From the NCBI GenBank assembly GCA_041494445.1, contig JBGQAU010000032.1:1-31274 (forward strand): DNA of 31,274 bases. The letters are read 5' to 3'. Source of the DNA: JAIQFR01 sp041494445 (GTDB taxonomy: Bacteria > Acidobacteriota > Polarisedimenticolia > Polarisedimenticolales > JAIQFR01). Made by a program: the position numbers and the translations under genes. Below, piece by piece: positions 1 through 7,580 of this stretch. Positions within the stretch are counted from its first letter, which is position 1. Each line of letters starts with the position of its first letter. Below the pieces are notes generated by a model. That model searched no databases. It was given only the letters and a program-made list of their open reading frames with translations, and was not told the DNA's origin.

Positions 1-2169
1 CAACACGCCGAAGGTCAGCATGAAGGATCGGATGAAGCCGATGTCCCAGCGGCGTGGCCGGGCCAGCATCTCGACGTCCACGCTGTCGCCAGCGATCGTC
101 ATCTCCGGCATGTCGGTGAGCATGTTGGTCAGCAGGATCTGCTTGGGCAATAGCGGGAGGAAAGGCAGCAGCAGCGAGGCGCCGGCCATGCTGAACATGT
201 TGCCGAAGTTGGCGCTGGTGGCCATCAACACGTATTTCAGCGTGTTGGCGAAGGTGGTGCGCCCCTCCCGTACGCCATCGATCAGCACATTCAGGTCCTT
301 CTCCAGCAGCACGATGTCGGCGACCTCCTTGGCCACGTCCACGGCGCTCTCGACCGACAGGCCCACGTCCGCGGCGTGCAGCGCCGAGGCGTCGTTGATC
401 CCGTCGCCGATGTAGCCGACCACGTTGCCAGCCTTGCGCAAGGCCAGGATGATGCGCTCCTTCTGGTTGGGCTCCACCTCGGCGAAGACGTCGACCTGGC
501 TGACCCGGGCGAGGAGCGCCCCGTCACTCATCTGCCTCAGTTCGTGCCCGCCAAGCACCTCAGCGCCACCGAGCCCGATCTCTCGCGCCACGGTGGCGGC
601 CACAAGGGCGTTGTCCCCCGTGATGACCTTGAGGTTGACGCCAAGCTCGCGCAGCCGGCCGACGGTCGCCTCGATGCCGGGCTTGGGTGGGTCGGAGAAC
701 AGGATGAAGCCGAGGAAGCTCATGCCGGCTTCGCTTTCCTTGCCGATCAGGGCCTCGGATCCGAGCCTCTTGGAGGCCAGACCGAGGGTCCGTTGGCCGC
801 TCGAGCTGTACCGGGCGAACTTCGTCTCGATCTGCTCTCGCACACGGTCGAGGGGCACCGCGACTCCCGCCGCGGTCTCGGCGGTGGTGCACACCTCCAG
901 CACCTGGGCCAGGGCCCCCTTGGTGATCATCAGGTTGCCCTCGGGGCCGGCCGCGAGGATGGAGAGGCGCTTGCGGAGGAAGTCGTAGGGGACCTCGTCC
1001 AGCTTCTTCCAGTCCGAGATGTCGATGCGGCCGTGATTACGGATCGCGGCGTCGATGGGGCTCGAGAAGCCCGTCTCGAAGGAGGCGTTCAGGAAGGCGT
1101 AGAGCAGTACCCGATCGCTCGCCTGCCCGCCCAGGTCGTTGGCGGACTGGAGCGTGACGATCCCTTCCGTGATGGTGCCCGTCTTGTCCGTACAGAGCAC
1201 GTTCATGCTGCCAAAATTCTCGATCGAGGCAAGACGCTTGACGATCACCTTCTGCTCGGCCATACGGCGCGCGCCGTGAGCGAGGTTGATGCTGACGATC
1301 GCCGGAAGGAGCTGCGGGGTCAGGCCCACGGCCAGCGCCATCGAAAACAGGAAGGAATCGAGGACGGGACGGTGGAGGTAGACGTTGACGGCGAAGATTC
1401 CGATCACCAGCAGGAGGGTCACCTCCAGGAGCAGGTAGCCGAAGCGCCGCACCCCGCGCTCGAAGTCGGTTTCGGGAGGGCGCAGCTTGAGGCGCTCCGA
1501 GACGGCGCCGAACTCGGTGTCCCTTCCGGTCGCCACCACCACGGCCGTGGCCGTGCCGGAAACCATGTGAGTGCCCATGAAAACGGCGTTCGTCCGCTTG
1601 GCAAGCGGCGTCCCGGCTTCCAGAACCGCGACGGACTTTTCGACCGGGAACGTCTCGCCGGTGAGGGTGGCTTCGTCCACGAAGAGGTCTCGTGCCTCGA
1701 GGAGCAGGCAGTCGCCCGGGGCCGTGGCGCCGGCCGAGAGGAGAACCACGTCGCCAGGCACGACGTCGGTCAGGGGAACGTCGCGCGGCGCGCCGTCCCG
1801 TAGCACCTGGGCCTTGACCTCGACGAGCGAGAGGAGCTTCTCCACGGCTCCCGCCGCCCCCCGCTCCTGCCAGAAGCCCAACAGGCCGCTGGCCGCCACG
1901 ATGGCGAGGATGATCGCGGCGTCCGTGGTGTCGCGCAGGAAGACCGAGATCACGGTGGCGCCGAGGAGCATGAGAACGATTGGGCTCGAGAACTGCGACA
2001 GAAGGAGCGTCAAGACGTCCGTGCGCTTCTTGGGCGCCAGGCGGCGGGCGGCGTAGCGCTTCAACCGGTCGGCGGCCTCGGCCGCGGAGAGGCCGCCCGA
2101 GGCGGTTTCGAGCCGTCTCAGGGCCTCGGCGGCGGGCACGCTCCAGAAAGATGGAAGCTGCGGCTCCAT
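1..2169 (-). CDS. mgtA: Magnesium-transporting P-type ATPase (MgtA/MgtB type), 3' end beyond window
   Basis: An inner-membrane P-type ATPase that would import Mg2+ using ATP. 723 residues are visible; E. coli MgtA has 898, so the last membrane helices lie outside the window. The actuator-domain TGE is at residues 170-172. The phosphorylated aspartate is D328 in LCTDKTGT. The MgtA-like segment GLTPQLLPAIV (282-292) precedes it, followed by QKVIVKRLASIENFG. Further on are TGDNALVAATVAREIGL and GYIGDGINDASALHAADVG of the P/N domains, and LTNMLTDMPEMTIAGDSVD, which is characteristic of Mg2+ ATPases rather than Ca2+ or heavy-metal pumps. The ATG at 2169 follows the Shine-Dalgarno GGGAGGAG by 8-9 nt. 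It is divergent from the HerA-like gene. The leader looks too short to hold an Mg2+-sensing riboswitch. Family is confident; ion specificity is inferred. Confidence 0.93.
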   Translation of the reverse strand, partial: MEPQLPSFWSVPAAEALRRLETASGGLSAAEAADRLKRYAARRLAPKKRTDVLTLLLSQFSSPIVLMLLGATVISVFLRDTTDAAIILAIVAASGLLGFWQERGAAGAVEKLLSLVEVKAQVLRDGAPRDVPLTDVVPGDVVLLSAGATAPGDCLLLEARDLFVDEATLTGETFPVEKSVAVLEAGTPLAKRTNAVFMGTHMVSGTATAVVVATGRDTEFGAVSERLKLRPPETDFERGVRRFGYLLLEVTLLLVIGIFAVNVYLHRPVLDSFLFSMALAVGLTPQLLPAIVSINLAHGARRMAEQKVIVKRLASIENFGSMNVLCTDKTGTITEGIVTLQSANDLGGQASDRVLLYAFLNASFETGFSSPIDAAIRNHGRIDISDWKKLDEVPYDFLRKRLSILAAGPEGNLMITKGALAQVLEVCTTAETAAGVAVPLDRVREQIETKFARYSSSGQRTLGLASKRLGSEALIGKESEAGMSFLGFILFSDPPKPGIEATVGRLRELGVNLKVITGDNALVAATVAREIGLGGAEVLGGHELRQMSDGALLARVSQVDVFAEVEPNQKERIILALRKAGNVVGYIGDGINDASALHAADVGLSVESAVDVAKEVADIVLLEKDLNVLIDGVREGRTTFANTLKYVLMATSANFGNMFSMAGASLLLPFLPLLPKQILLTNMLTDMPEMTIAGDSVDVEMLARPRRWDIGFIRSFMLTFGVL

Positions 2170-2192
2170 GCCGCCACTCTCCTCCCAAGCTC

Positions 2193-2222
2193 ATTCTCGC
2201 CCCGGTGCCCGGGGGATTTCAA
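2193..2222 (-). promoter_or_regulatory. Candidate sigma70 promoter for mgtA
   Basis: Read on the minus strand, TTGAAA (2222-2217), an 18-nt spacer and GAGAAT (2198-2193). Transcription would start near 2186 and give a leader of about 17 nt carrying the GGGAGGAG site. Assigned by eye; the -10 matches four of six consensus bases. Confidence 0.4.
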
Positions 2223-2263
2223 GCAGCGCGCGCCCTGGGAGGGAGTCTCCTTCCGGCACGGGT

Positions 2264-2269
2264 TACAAT
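2264..2269 (+). promoter_or_regulatory. Candidate -10 element for the HerA-like gene
   Basis: TACAAT lies 26 nt before the ATG at 2296. No convincing -35 is visible at 16-18 nt spacing. Similar A/T-rich hexamers (TACAAT, CATAAT, TATAAT) precede several genes in this otherwise GC-rich window, which supports the assignment weakly. Confidence 0.3.
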
Positions 2270-2295
2270 GCGCGCTCCAGCGAACGGAGCGCCTC

Positions 2296-4692
2296 ATGCA
2301 GGATTACGAGAAGCTCGGTGCTTTCTACCTTGGCCGTCTCTACGACCCCGATGCCGGCCGGCCCAAGGACGACCTCCTCCTCTACGACTCCCGCGACCTC
2401 CTGACGCACGCGGTGTGCGTCGGGATGACCGGGAGCGGGAAGACCGGCCTCGGCCTCGCGCTGCTCGAGGAGGCCGCGATCGACGGGATCCCCGCGATCG
2501 CCATCGATCCGAAGGGGGACCTGGGGAACCTGCTCCTCACGTTTCCCAGGCTCGATCCCGGCGATTTCCGGCCCTGGATCGACGAGGAGGAAGCGGCGCG
2601 GCAGGGGATCTCCCCGGACGACCTCGCGGCGAGGACCGCCGAGAAGTGGCGGAAGGGGCTCGCGGAGTGGGGCCAGGGCCCCGCGCGGATCGCTCGCTTC
2701 CGCGATGCCGCCGATGCGGCGATCTACACGCCCGGCTCTTCCGCGGGGATCTCTATTTCCGTCCTCCGCTCGCTCGGTCCCCCGCCGGCGGGCGCGGCGC
2801 AGGACGAGGACGCCGTGCGCGGGCGGATCACGGCCACGGTCTCCGGGCTCCTCACGCTGGTCGGCATCGAGGCGGACCCGATCAGGAGCCGCGAGCACAT
2901 CCTCGTCTCGACCGTCCTCGACCGCGCCTGGCGGGAGGGGAAGGACCTCGGGATCGGCGACCTGGTGCGGCAGATCCAGTCGCCGCCGTTCGAGCGGGTG
3001 GGCGTCGTGGACCTCGAGTCGTTCTACCCGGCCAGGGAGCGCCAGGCGCTCGCCATGGCGTTCAACAACCTCCTGGCCTCGCCGGGGTTCGCGTCGTGGA
3101 TGGAAGGGGAGCCGCTCGACGTCGGGCGGCTGTTGTACACGCCGGACGGGAAGCCGCGGGTCGCGGTGCTGTCCATCGCGCATCTCGGGGACGCGGAGCG
3201 GATGTTCTTCGTCACGCTCCTCCTCGGCGAGTTGATCGCGTGGATGCGTTCCCGCCCGGGGACCACGTCGCTTCGCGCGATCCTCTACATGGACGAGGTG
3301 TTCGGCTACTTCCCGCCCACCGCGAACCCGCCGAGCAAGACCCCGATGCTCACCCTTCTGAAGCAGGCCCGTGCCTACGGTCTCGGCGTGGTGCTTGCCA
3401 CGCAGAACCCGGTCGACCTGGACTACAAGGGGCTCGGGAACGCCGGAACCTGGTTCCTGGGCCGGCTCCAGACCGAGCGGGACAAGATGCGGGTGCTCGA
3501 CGGACTCGAGGGAGCGTCCGCGGCATCGGGTAAGGGGTTCGATCGGGCCCGCATCGATCGGATGCTCTCGGGTCTCGGGAGCCGCGTGTTCCTGATGAAC
3601 GACGTTCACGAGGACGCGCCGGTCCTGTTCCAGACCCGGTTCACGCTCTCGTATCTCGCCGGGCCGCTGACGAGGGTGCAGATCCAGAAGTTGATGGCGC
3701 CTCGGAAGGGCCGCGCGGAAGCTGGTGCCCCGGCGTCCGCGTCCGCGACCGTTCCCGAGACGTCCCGCTCCAGCGCAGCGCCTCCTACGGCGCGGGCCGG
3801 CGGCGAGCGCCCCCTGGTCCCCACCGAGGTGCCGGAGCGGTTCCTCTCGGCACGAGAGGGGCCGGTGGCCTACCATCCGGCGCTCCTCGGCACGTGCAAG
3901 CTGCACTACGTGGACGCGGAGGCAGGTGTCGACCTCTGGGAGGACGTGGCCGTCGTGGCGCGGCTCGGCCACGATGTCCCCCCCGACCCGTGGGACGGAG
4001 CGGACACGTCCACCCCCTTAGATTTCGACCTTCTCAGGGAGCCGGAGTCCGGCGCCTCGTTCGCGCCGCTCCCCGCGGAAGCGGCGAGGCCCAAGAGCTA
4101 TCCGGCCTGGAGCCGGAAGCTCGCCGAGTCGCTGTACCGGGGCCGTTCGATCGATCTCCTGAGGTGTCCCGCGCTCGCGCTCGTGTCGAAGCCCGGCGAG
4201 AGCGAGGGGGACTTCCGCGTTCGCGTGGCCGAGGCGGACCGCGAGCGGAGGGACGGCGACGTCGAGAGGCTCAGGAAGACCTACACCCCCCGGCTCGCGG
4301 CGCTAGAGGAGCAGATCCGGAGGTCCGAGGAGCGGGTCGAGCGAGAGCGAGCGCAGGTACAACAGCAGACCGTGCAAACCGCGATCTCGGTGGGCGCGAC
4401 CGTGCTCGGCGCCCTCTTCGGCCGCAAGGTCCTGAGCGCCGGGAACATCGGACGTGCGTCCACCGCCGCGCGGGGCGCCGGCCGCGTCGCGAGCGAGCGA
4501 CAGGACGTCGCGCGCGCTTCCGAGAGCGTCGAGGTTCTCCGGCAGCGCCTCGCGGACCTCCAGTCCCAGTTCGACGCGGAGGCCGCGACCCTGGCCGTGG
4601 GTGGCGACCGAGCGACCGTCGAGAAGGTCGCCGTTCGCCCGCGGAAGTCCGATCTGTCGGTCGAGCAGGTCCTCCTGCTGTGGATGCCTTGA
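2296..4692 (+). CDS. HerA/VirB4-like ATP-binding protein with C-terminal coiled coil
   Basis: A 798-residue P-loop ATPase of the HerA/FtsK/VirB4-like group. Walker A GMTGSGKT is at residues 43-50, followed by AIAIDPKGDLGNLL (about 71-84), a motif typical of HerA-like and conjugation-type ATPases. Walker B lies in ILYMDEVFGYFPP (about 326-338). The stretch LGVVLATQNPVDLDYKGLGN further on is a sensor-like segment also typical of this group. A Pro/Ala/Ser-rich linker near residues 475-500 leads to a second region. That region has charged coiled coils flanking a glycine-rich hydrophobic stretch, AISVGATVLGALFGRK (about 695-710), which could touch a membrane. No nuclease partner such as NurA lies beside it, so a DNA-end-resection role is not supported. 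Substrate and function are unknown. A weak GGAG lies about 6 nt before the ATG. Confidence 0.8.
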   Translation: MQDYEKLGAFYLGRLYDPDAGRPKDDLLLYDSRDLLTHAVCVGMTGSGKTGLGLALLEEAAIDGIPAIAIDPKGDLGNLLLTFPRLDPGDFRPWIDEEEAARQGISPDDLAARTAEKWRKGLAEWGQGPARIARFRDAADAAIYTPGSSAGISISVLRSLGPPPAGAAQDEDAVRGRITATVSGLLTLVGIEADPIRSREHILVSTVLDRAWREGKDLGIGDLVRQIQSPPFERVGVVDLESFYPARERQALAMAFNNLLASPGFASWMEGEPLDVGRLLYTPDGKPRVAVLSIAHLGDAERMFFVTLLLGELIAWMRSRPGTTSLRAILYMDEVFGYFPPTANPPSKTPMLTLLKQARAYGLGVVLATQNPVDLDYKGLGNAGTWFLGRLQTERDKMRVLDGLEGASAASGKGFDRARIDRMLSGLGSRVFLMNDVHEDAPVLFQTRFTLSYLAGPLTRVQIQKLMAPRKGRAEAGAPASASATVPETSRSSAAPPTARAGGERPLVPTEVPERFLSAREGPVAYHPALLGTCKLHYVDAEAGVDLWEDVAVVARLGHDVPPDPWDGADTSTPLDFDLLREPESGASFAPLPAEAARPKSYPAWSRKLAESLYRGRSIDLLRCPALALVSKPGESEGDFRVRVAEADRERRDGDVERLRKTYTPRLAALEEQIRRSEERVERERAQVQQQTVQTAISVGATVLGALFGRKVLSAGNIGRASTAARGAGRVASERQDVARASESVEVLRQRLADLQSQFDAEAATLAVGGDRATVEKVAVRPRKSDLSVEQVLLLWMP

Positions 4693-4868
4693 CCGGACGG
4701 AGCCGCGTCCCCCGCCGGGCTCCCTCCCGGGGCACGCTCGCCGGTGCGCGTCCTACCGCGCCGGCTCGCTCCGTGAAGAACGCGCCTGCGGCGGAAGGGC
4801 AGTCGCGGTCTTCACAGGGCCCCGGGAGGGAGCCCGGCGCGGGACGCTCTCAACCGGGCCGCGCCACG

Positions 4869-5495
4869 ATGGACCGGGTCGTCCGGCGGCTAAAGCGCCG
4901 GTACGAGATCACCCGATTCAAGGACGCGAACGGCCCGGACCCGTTCCGGATCCTGATCGGGTGCGTGCTCTCCCTGCGCACCAAGGACGAGGTCACGTGC
5001 CCGGCCACGGAGCGGCTCTTCGCCCGCGCGAAGGACCCGGCGGCGATGCTCGCGCTCCCCGCGCGGACCATCGCGAGGCTCGTGTACCCCGTCGGTTTCT
5101 ATCGAAGGAAGGCTATGCAGATCCGCGGAATCAGCCGGAGACTCATCGAGCGGCTCGGCGGCGCGGTTCCCGACACGATCGAGGAGCTGCTCGATCTGCC
5201 GGGGGTCGGTCGCAAGACCGCGAACCTCGTGGTGACGCTCGGCTTCGGCAAGCCCGGGATCTGCGTCGACACCCACGTCCACCGCATCTCGAACCGGCTC
5301 GGCTGGGTCCGGACAAAACACCCCCACGAGACGGAGGACGCCCTCCGCGCGGCGCTGCCCCGGCGGCACTGGATCCCGATCAACGAGATCCTGGTCCGGC
5401 ACGGGCAGCAGGTCTGCAAGCCGATCTCGCCGATCTGCTCGGAATGCCCGGTGGCCGCCGATTGCCCTCGGGTCGGCGTCGCCCGGCACCGGTAG
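4869..5495 (+). CDS. nth: Endonuclease III (DNA glycosylase/AP lyase)
   Basis: Removes oxidised pyrimidines from DNA and cleaves the abasic site (base excision repair). The 208-residue product matches the family length. The helix-hairpin-helix is LPGVGRKTANLVV, with the catalytic lysine at K116. The catalytic aspartate is D134 in CVDTHVHR. The C-terminal [4Fe-4S] ligands are C183, C190, C193 and C199 (C-x6-C-x2-C-x5-C). The ATG at 4869 was chosen because homology begins there (MDRVVRRLKRRYEITRF), although no good Shine-Dalgarno precedes it. An in-frame GTG at 4773 would add 32 low-complexity residues and is less likely. The 176-nt gap after the HerA-like gene holds nothing else I recognise. 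It converges on the AspT-like gene with a gap of only 16 nt. Confidence 0.93.
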   Translation: MDRVVRRLKRRYEITRFKDANGPDPFRILIGCVLSLRTKDEVTCPATERLFARAKDPAAMLALPARTIARLVYPVGFYRRKAMQIRGISRRLIERLGGAVPDTIEELLDLPGVGRKTANLVVTLGFGKPGICVDTHVHRISNRLGWVRTKHPHETEDALRAALPRRHWIPINEILVRHGQQVCKPISPICSECPVAADCPRVGVARHR

Positions 5496-5511
5496 CGCCC
5501 CGGCCGGGGCG
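5496..5511. terminator. Perfect 16-nt palindrome filling a convergent gap, possible bidirectional terminator
   Basis: The whole gap between the nth stop and the exchanger stop is CGCCCCGGCCGGGGCG, a perfect palindrome. Folded, it gives a 6-bp GC stem with a GGCC loop. There is no T-run on either side, so intrinsic termination is uncertain. Confidence 0.4.
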
Positions 5512-7176
5512 TCAGAACGCCATCAGCACCAGCACCTGCGCCAGGACGATCTTCGCGATCAGCGCGACGGGGTAAACCGCGGCGTACGAGACGTTGGGGT
5601 GGTCGGAGCCGGTGTGCGCGTTGGCGAAGGCGAGCGCGGCCGGCTGGGTGTGGATCCCCGCGAGCATCCCGAACGTCGAGATCATGTCGTAGCCGAAGAT
5701 CCGGTAGCCCAGGAACACGATCAGCAACGAGGAGAGCAGCGTCACCGCGGCACCGACCATGAGGAGCGCGAGCCCCTGGTTCTGGAACGTGTGGACGAAG
5801 CTCCCGCCCGCGCGGGTTCCCACGCCGGCCAGAAAGAACAGGATCCCGAGCTGGCGCATCGTGAGGTTCGCGTTGGGGGGCATCGTCCATACGACGGGCC
5901 CGGTGCGCCCGAGACGACCCAGAATCAGCGCGACCACGAGCGGACCTCCCGCGAGCCCGAGGGTCACCCTCTGGCCTCCGGGAAGCGGAATCGGAACCGT
6001 TCCGAGAAGCACCCCCAGGATCATGCCGAAGCTGAAGGAGAGGAAGTCCGCCTCGGAGTAATCCGTCATCGAGTTGCCGACCACCCGGGTCGCACGGTCC
6101 AGGAAGTCCCTGTGGGTCACGATCCGGATCTGGTCGCCGAACTCCAGGACGGCCTCGGGGTGCGGCGTGATCTGGACACCGCCGCGGCGGATGCGGCTGA
6201 CGATCACCGGATGGCCGACGGCATCGGACAGCCTCGCCGCGGCCGTGCCCGCGACCTTCCGGTCGAGCACCAGCAGGTCCCGGTACTCGATGCCGGGGGA
6301 GAGGGTCTCGACCTGCTCCTGGACCAGCGGGCCGATCAGGAGCTCGGCCTTGCGAACCGCCTCGGGCGATCCCACCCCGACGAGGACGTCTCCCTGCTGC
6401 AAGACCATCCCCGGGACGACGAGATCCACGCTCGGGCCGCGCTGGCGCCGTGTGAACACCATCCCGGTGACTTCGGTCAGCAGCGCTTCGCCGTACGTCT
6501 TCCCGATGATCTGCGGGTTCGTCACCCGCACCTCGCGGCTCAGCAGGTCGTCGCTCCCCATCCCGCTGGAGCGCTTCGCCCGCTGCCGCTCCGCCTTGAG
6601 GTCGATCCGGAGGAGGTGCGTGGCGACCTGCATGACGACGATGAGCACCGCGACCCCCAGGGGGTACGCGATGCTGTAACCGACCGTCGGGCCGTCGAGG
6701 ACGAGCCGCCTCGAGGTCGCGTCGAGGTTCGCGCCGGCCAGGCTGTTCCGGAGCGCCTCGACCGCCGCGGCGAGCGCCGGGGTGTTGGTGAGGCTGCCGC
6801 AGAAGAGGCCCGACGCGACCGGCGCCCCGAAGTGGAGCACCTTCGCGGCGACGATCGTAGCGGCCGCCGCGGCCACCGTCGAAAGGAGCGCCAGCGAGGT
6901 GATCTTCAGCCACTGGCGCCGGAACAGGTTGAAGAAGATCGGCCCGGACTGGAGGCCGACCGTGTAGACGAAGACGATCAGCCCGAGAACGTAGATCACC
7001 TCCGGGATCGCGAACCGCGGGTCCGCGGCACCGAACGCCAGGCCGACGAAGAGGACCGCGGCGATCCCGAGCCTGAATCCGCCGACCCTCAGATTGCCGA
7101 GGAAATAGCCGAGCCCGACGACGGTGAACAGGAGCACCGCCGGCTGCGTCGCGAGGAGCTCGTAGAATCCACCCAT
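5512..7176 (-). CDS. AspT/YidE-like transporter with RCK (TrkA-C) domains
   Basis: A 554-residue inner-membrane protein of the aspartate:alanine exchanger (AAE) family. Hydrophobic N-terminal helices (about residues 10-130) include GLFCGSLTNTPALAA, a hallmark of the family's conserved repeat. A soluble middle region (about 190-370) contains two TrkA-C-like segments, for example VTGMVFTRRQRGPSVDLVVPG and VIVSRIRRGGVQITPHPEAV. A second hydrophobic half follows (about 375-554) with GILFFLAGVGTRAGGSFVHTF and IFGYDMISTFGMLAGIHTQPAAL. This helices/two TrkA-C/helices layout is that of AspT and YidE/YbjL. The substrate cannot be read from sequence; no aspartate decarboxylase is adjacent, so the classical AspT proton-motive cycle is not supported. 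The ATG at 7176 follows an AGGGGG ribosome-binding site. Confidence 0.85.
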   Translation of the reverse strand: MGGFYELLATQPAVLLFTVVGLGYFLGNLRVGGFRLGIAAVLFVGLAFGAADPRFAIPEVIYVLGLIVFVYTVGLQSGPIFFNLFRRQWLKITSLALLSTVAAAAATIVAAKVLHFGAPVASGLFCGSLTNTPALAAAVEALRNSLAGANLDATSRRLVLDGPTVGYSIAYPLGVAVLIVVMQVATHLLRIDLKAERQRAKRSSGMGSDDLLSREVRVTNPQIIGKTYGEALLTEVTGMVFTRRQRGPSVDLVVPGMVLQQGDVLVGVGSPEAVRKAELLIGPLVQEQVETLSPGIEYRDLLVLDRKVAGTAAARLSDAVGHPVIVSRIRRGGVQITPHPEAVLEFGDQIRIVTHRDFLDRATRVVGNSMTDYSEADFLSFSFGMILGVLLGTVPIPLPGGQRVTLGLAGGPLVVALILGRLGRTGPVVWTMPPNANLTMRQLGILFFLAGVGTRAGGSFVHTFQNQGLALLMVGAAVTLLSSLLIVFLGYRIFGYDMISTFGMLAGIHTQPAALAFANAHTGSDHPNVSYAAVYPVALIAKIVLAQVLVLMAF

Positions 7177-7214
7177 GGCGACCCCCTGCCGGCGGCGCCG
7201 GCGGCGGGCCGCAA

Positions 7215-7220
7215 AGGATA
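7215..7220 (-). promoter_or_regulatory. Weak -10 candidate for the AspT-like gene
   Basis: On the minus strand, TATCCT about 38 nt upstream of the ATG at 7176. The same hexamer lies upstream of the aminotransferase gene (29331-29326). No clear -35 is visible. Confidence 0.2.
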
Positions 7221-7286
7221 CCGCACCGCTCCCGCGACCTGCCAGGGGTCCCGTCGTTCACGCGGGCAGAGCCGCGAGCCCTCATG

Positions 7287-7292
7287 CATAAT
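7287..7292 (+). promoter_or_regulatory. Candidate -10 for the CDGSH gene
   Basis: CATAAT, directly preceded by TG, lies 31 nt before the ATG at 7324. No clear -35 is visible. The transcript would carry the strong AGAGGAGGA ribosome-binding site. Confidence 0.35.
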
Positions 7293-7323
7293 GCGGGCCG
7301 AATCCAGCAGAGGAGGATCTCCG

Positions 7324-7560
7324 ATGCCCGATCCCGTCATCGCCGCGAAGCGTCCCGCCGTTCTCGACCTGGATCCCGGCACGTACTGGTGGTGCCGGTG
7401 CGGCCGCTCGGCCGGCCAGCCATTCTGCGACGGCTCCCACGCCGGGACCGGGCTCGGGCCGATGGAGTTGAAACTGGACCGGAAGACGCGGCTGGCCCTC
7501 TGCCAGTGCAAGCACACCCGCGACGAGCCGAGGTGCGACGGCAGCCACAAAGCGCTGTAG
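7324..7560 (+). CDS. Dual-CDGSH iron-sulfur protein
   Basis: A 78-residue protein made almost wholly of two CDGSH [2Fe-2S] motifs with the 3Cys-1His ligand pattern. The first is CRCGRSAGQPFCDGSH (C24, C26, C35, H39). The second is CQCKHTRDEPRCDGSH (C60, C62, C71, H75). Such small proteins belong to the mitoNEET/MiNT superfamily and are thought to act in redox or cluster transfer in the cytoplasm; the partner is unknown. The ATG at 7324 follows a near-ideal AGAGGAGGA. The stop lies 20 nt before glucokinase, which appears to have its own -10 element, so co-transcription is possible but not required. Confidence 0.92.
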   Translation: MPDPVIAAKRPAVLDLDPGTYWWCRCGRSAGQPFCDGSHAGTGLGPMELKLDRKTRLALCQCKHTRDEPRCDGSHKAL

Positions 7561-7568
7561 AGACCTCC

Positions 7569-7574
7569 TATAAT
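7569..7574 (+). promoter_or_regulatory. Consensus -10 TATAAT immediately upstream of glucokinase
   Basis: A perfect TATAAT ends 6 nt before the GTG at 7581, with no Shine-Dalgarno between. If used, transcription would begin at or next to the start codon and give a leaderless message. No good -35 is visible 16-18 nt upstream. Confidence 0.4.
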
Positions 7575-7580
7575 GACGTG

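Noticed and set aside
1..2169. A Ca2+ or heavy-metal P-type ATPase instead of an Mg2+ type
   Set aside because: No CPx heavy-metal motif or N-terminal CxxC domain is present, and GLTPQLLPAIV with MPEMTIAGDSVD fits MgtA.
1037..2194. A long alternative frame on the minus strand across the MgtA gene
   Set aside because: It is arginine- and proline-rich low-complexity translation of another frame; the real P-type ATPase motifs are in the adjacent frame.
2263..3972. A 569-residue minus-strand frame opposite the HerA-like gene
   Set aside because: A GC-rich antisense shadow with no domain motif; the plus-strand frame has the Walker A, Walker B and DPKGD motifs.
4773..4868. An N-terminal extension of endonuclease III from a GTG at 4773
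   Set aside because: The 32 added residues are Gly/Pro/Ser/Arg-rich and outside family homology, which begins at the ATG at 4869.
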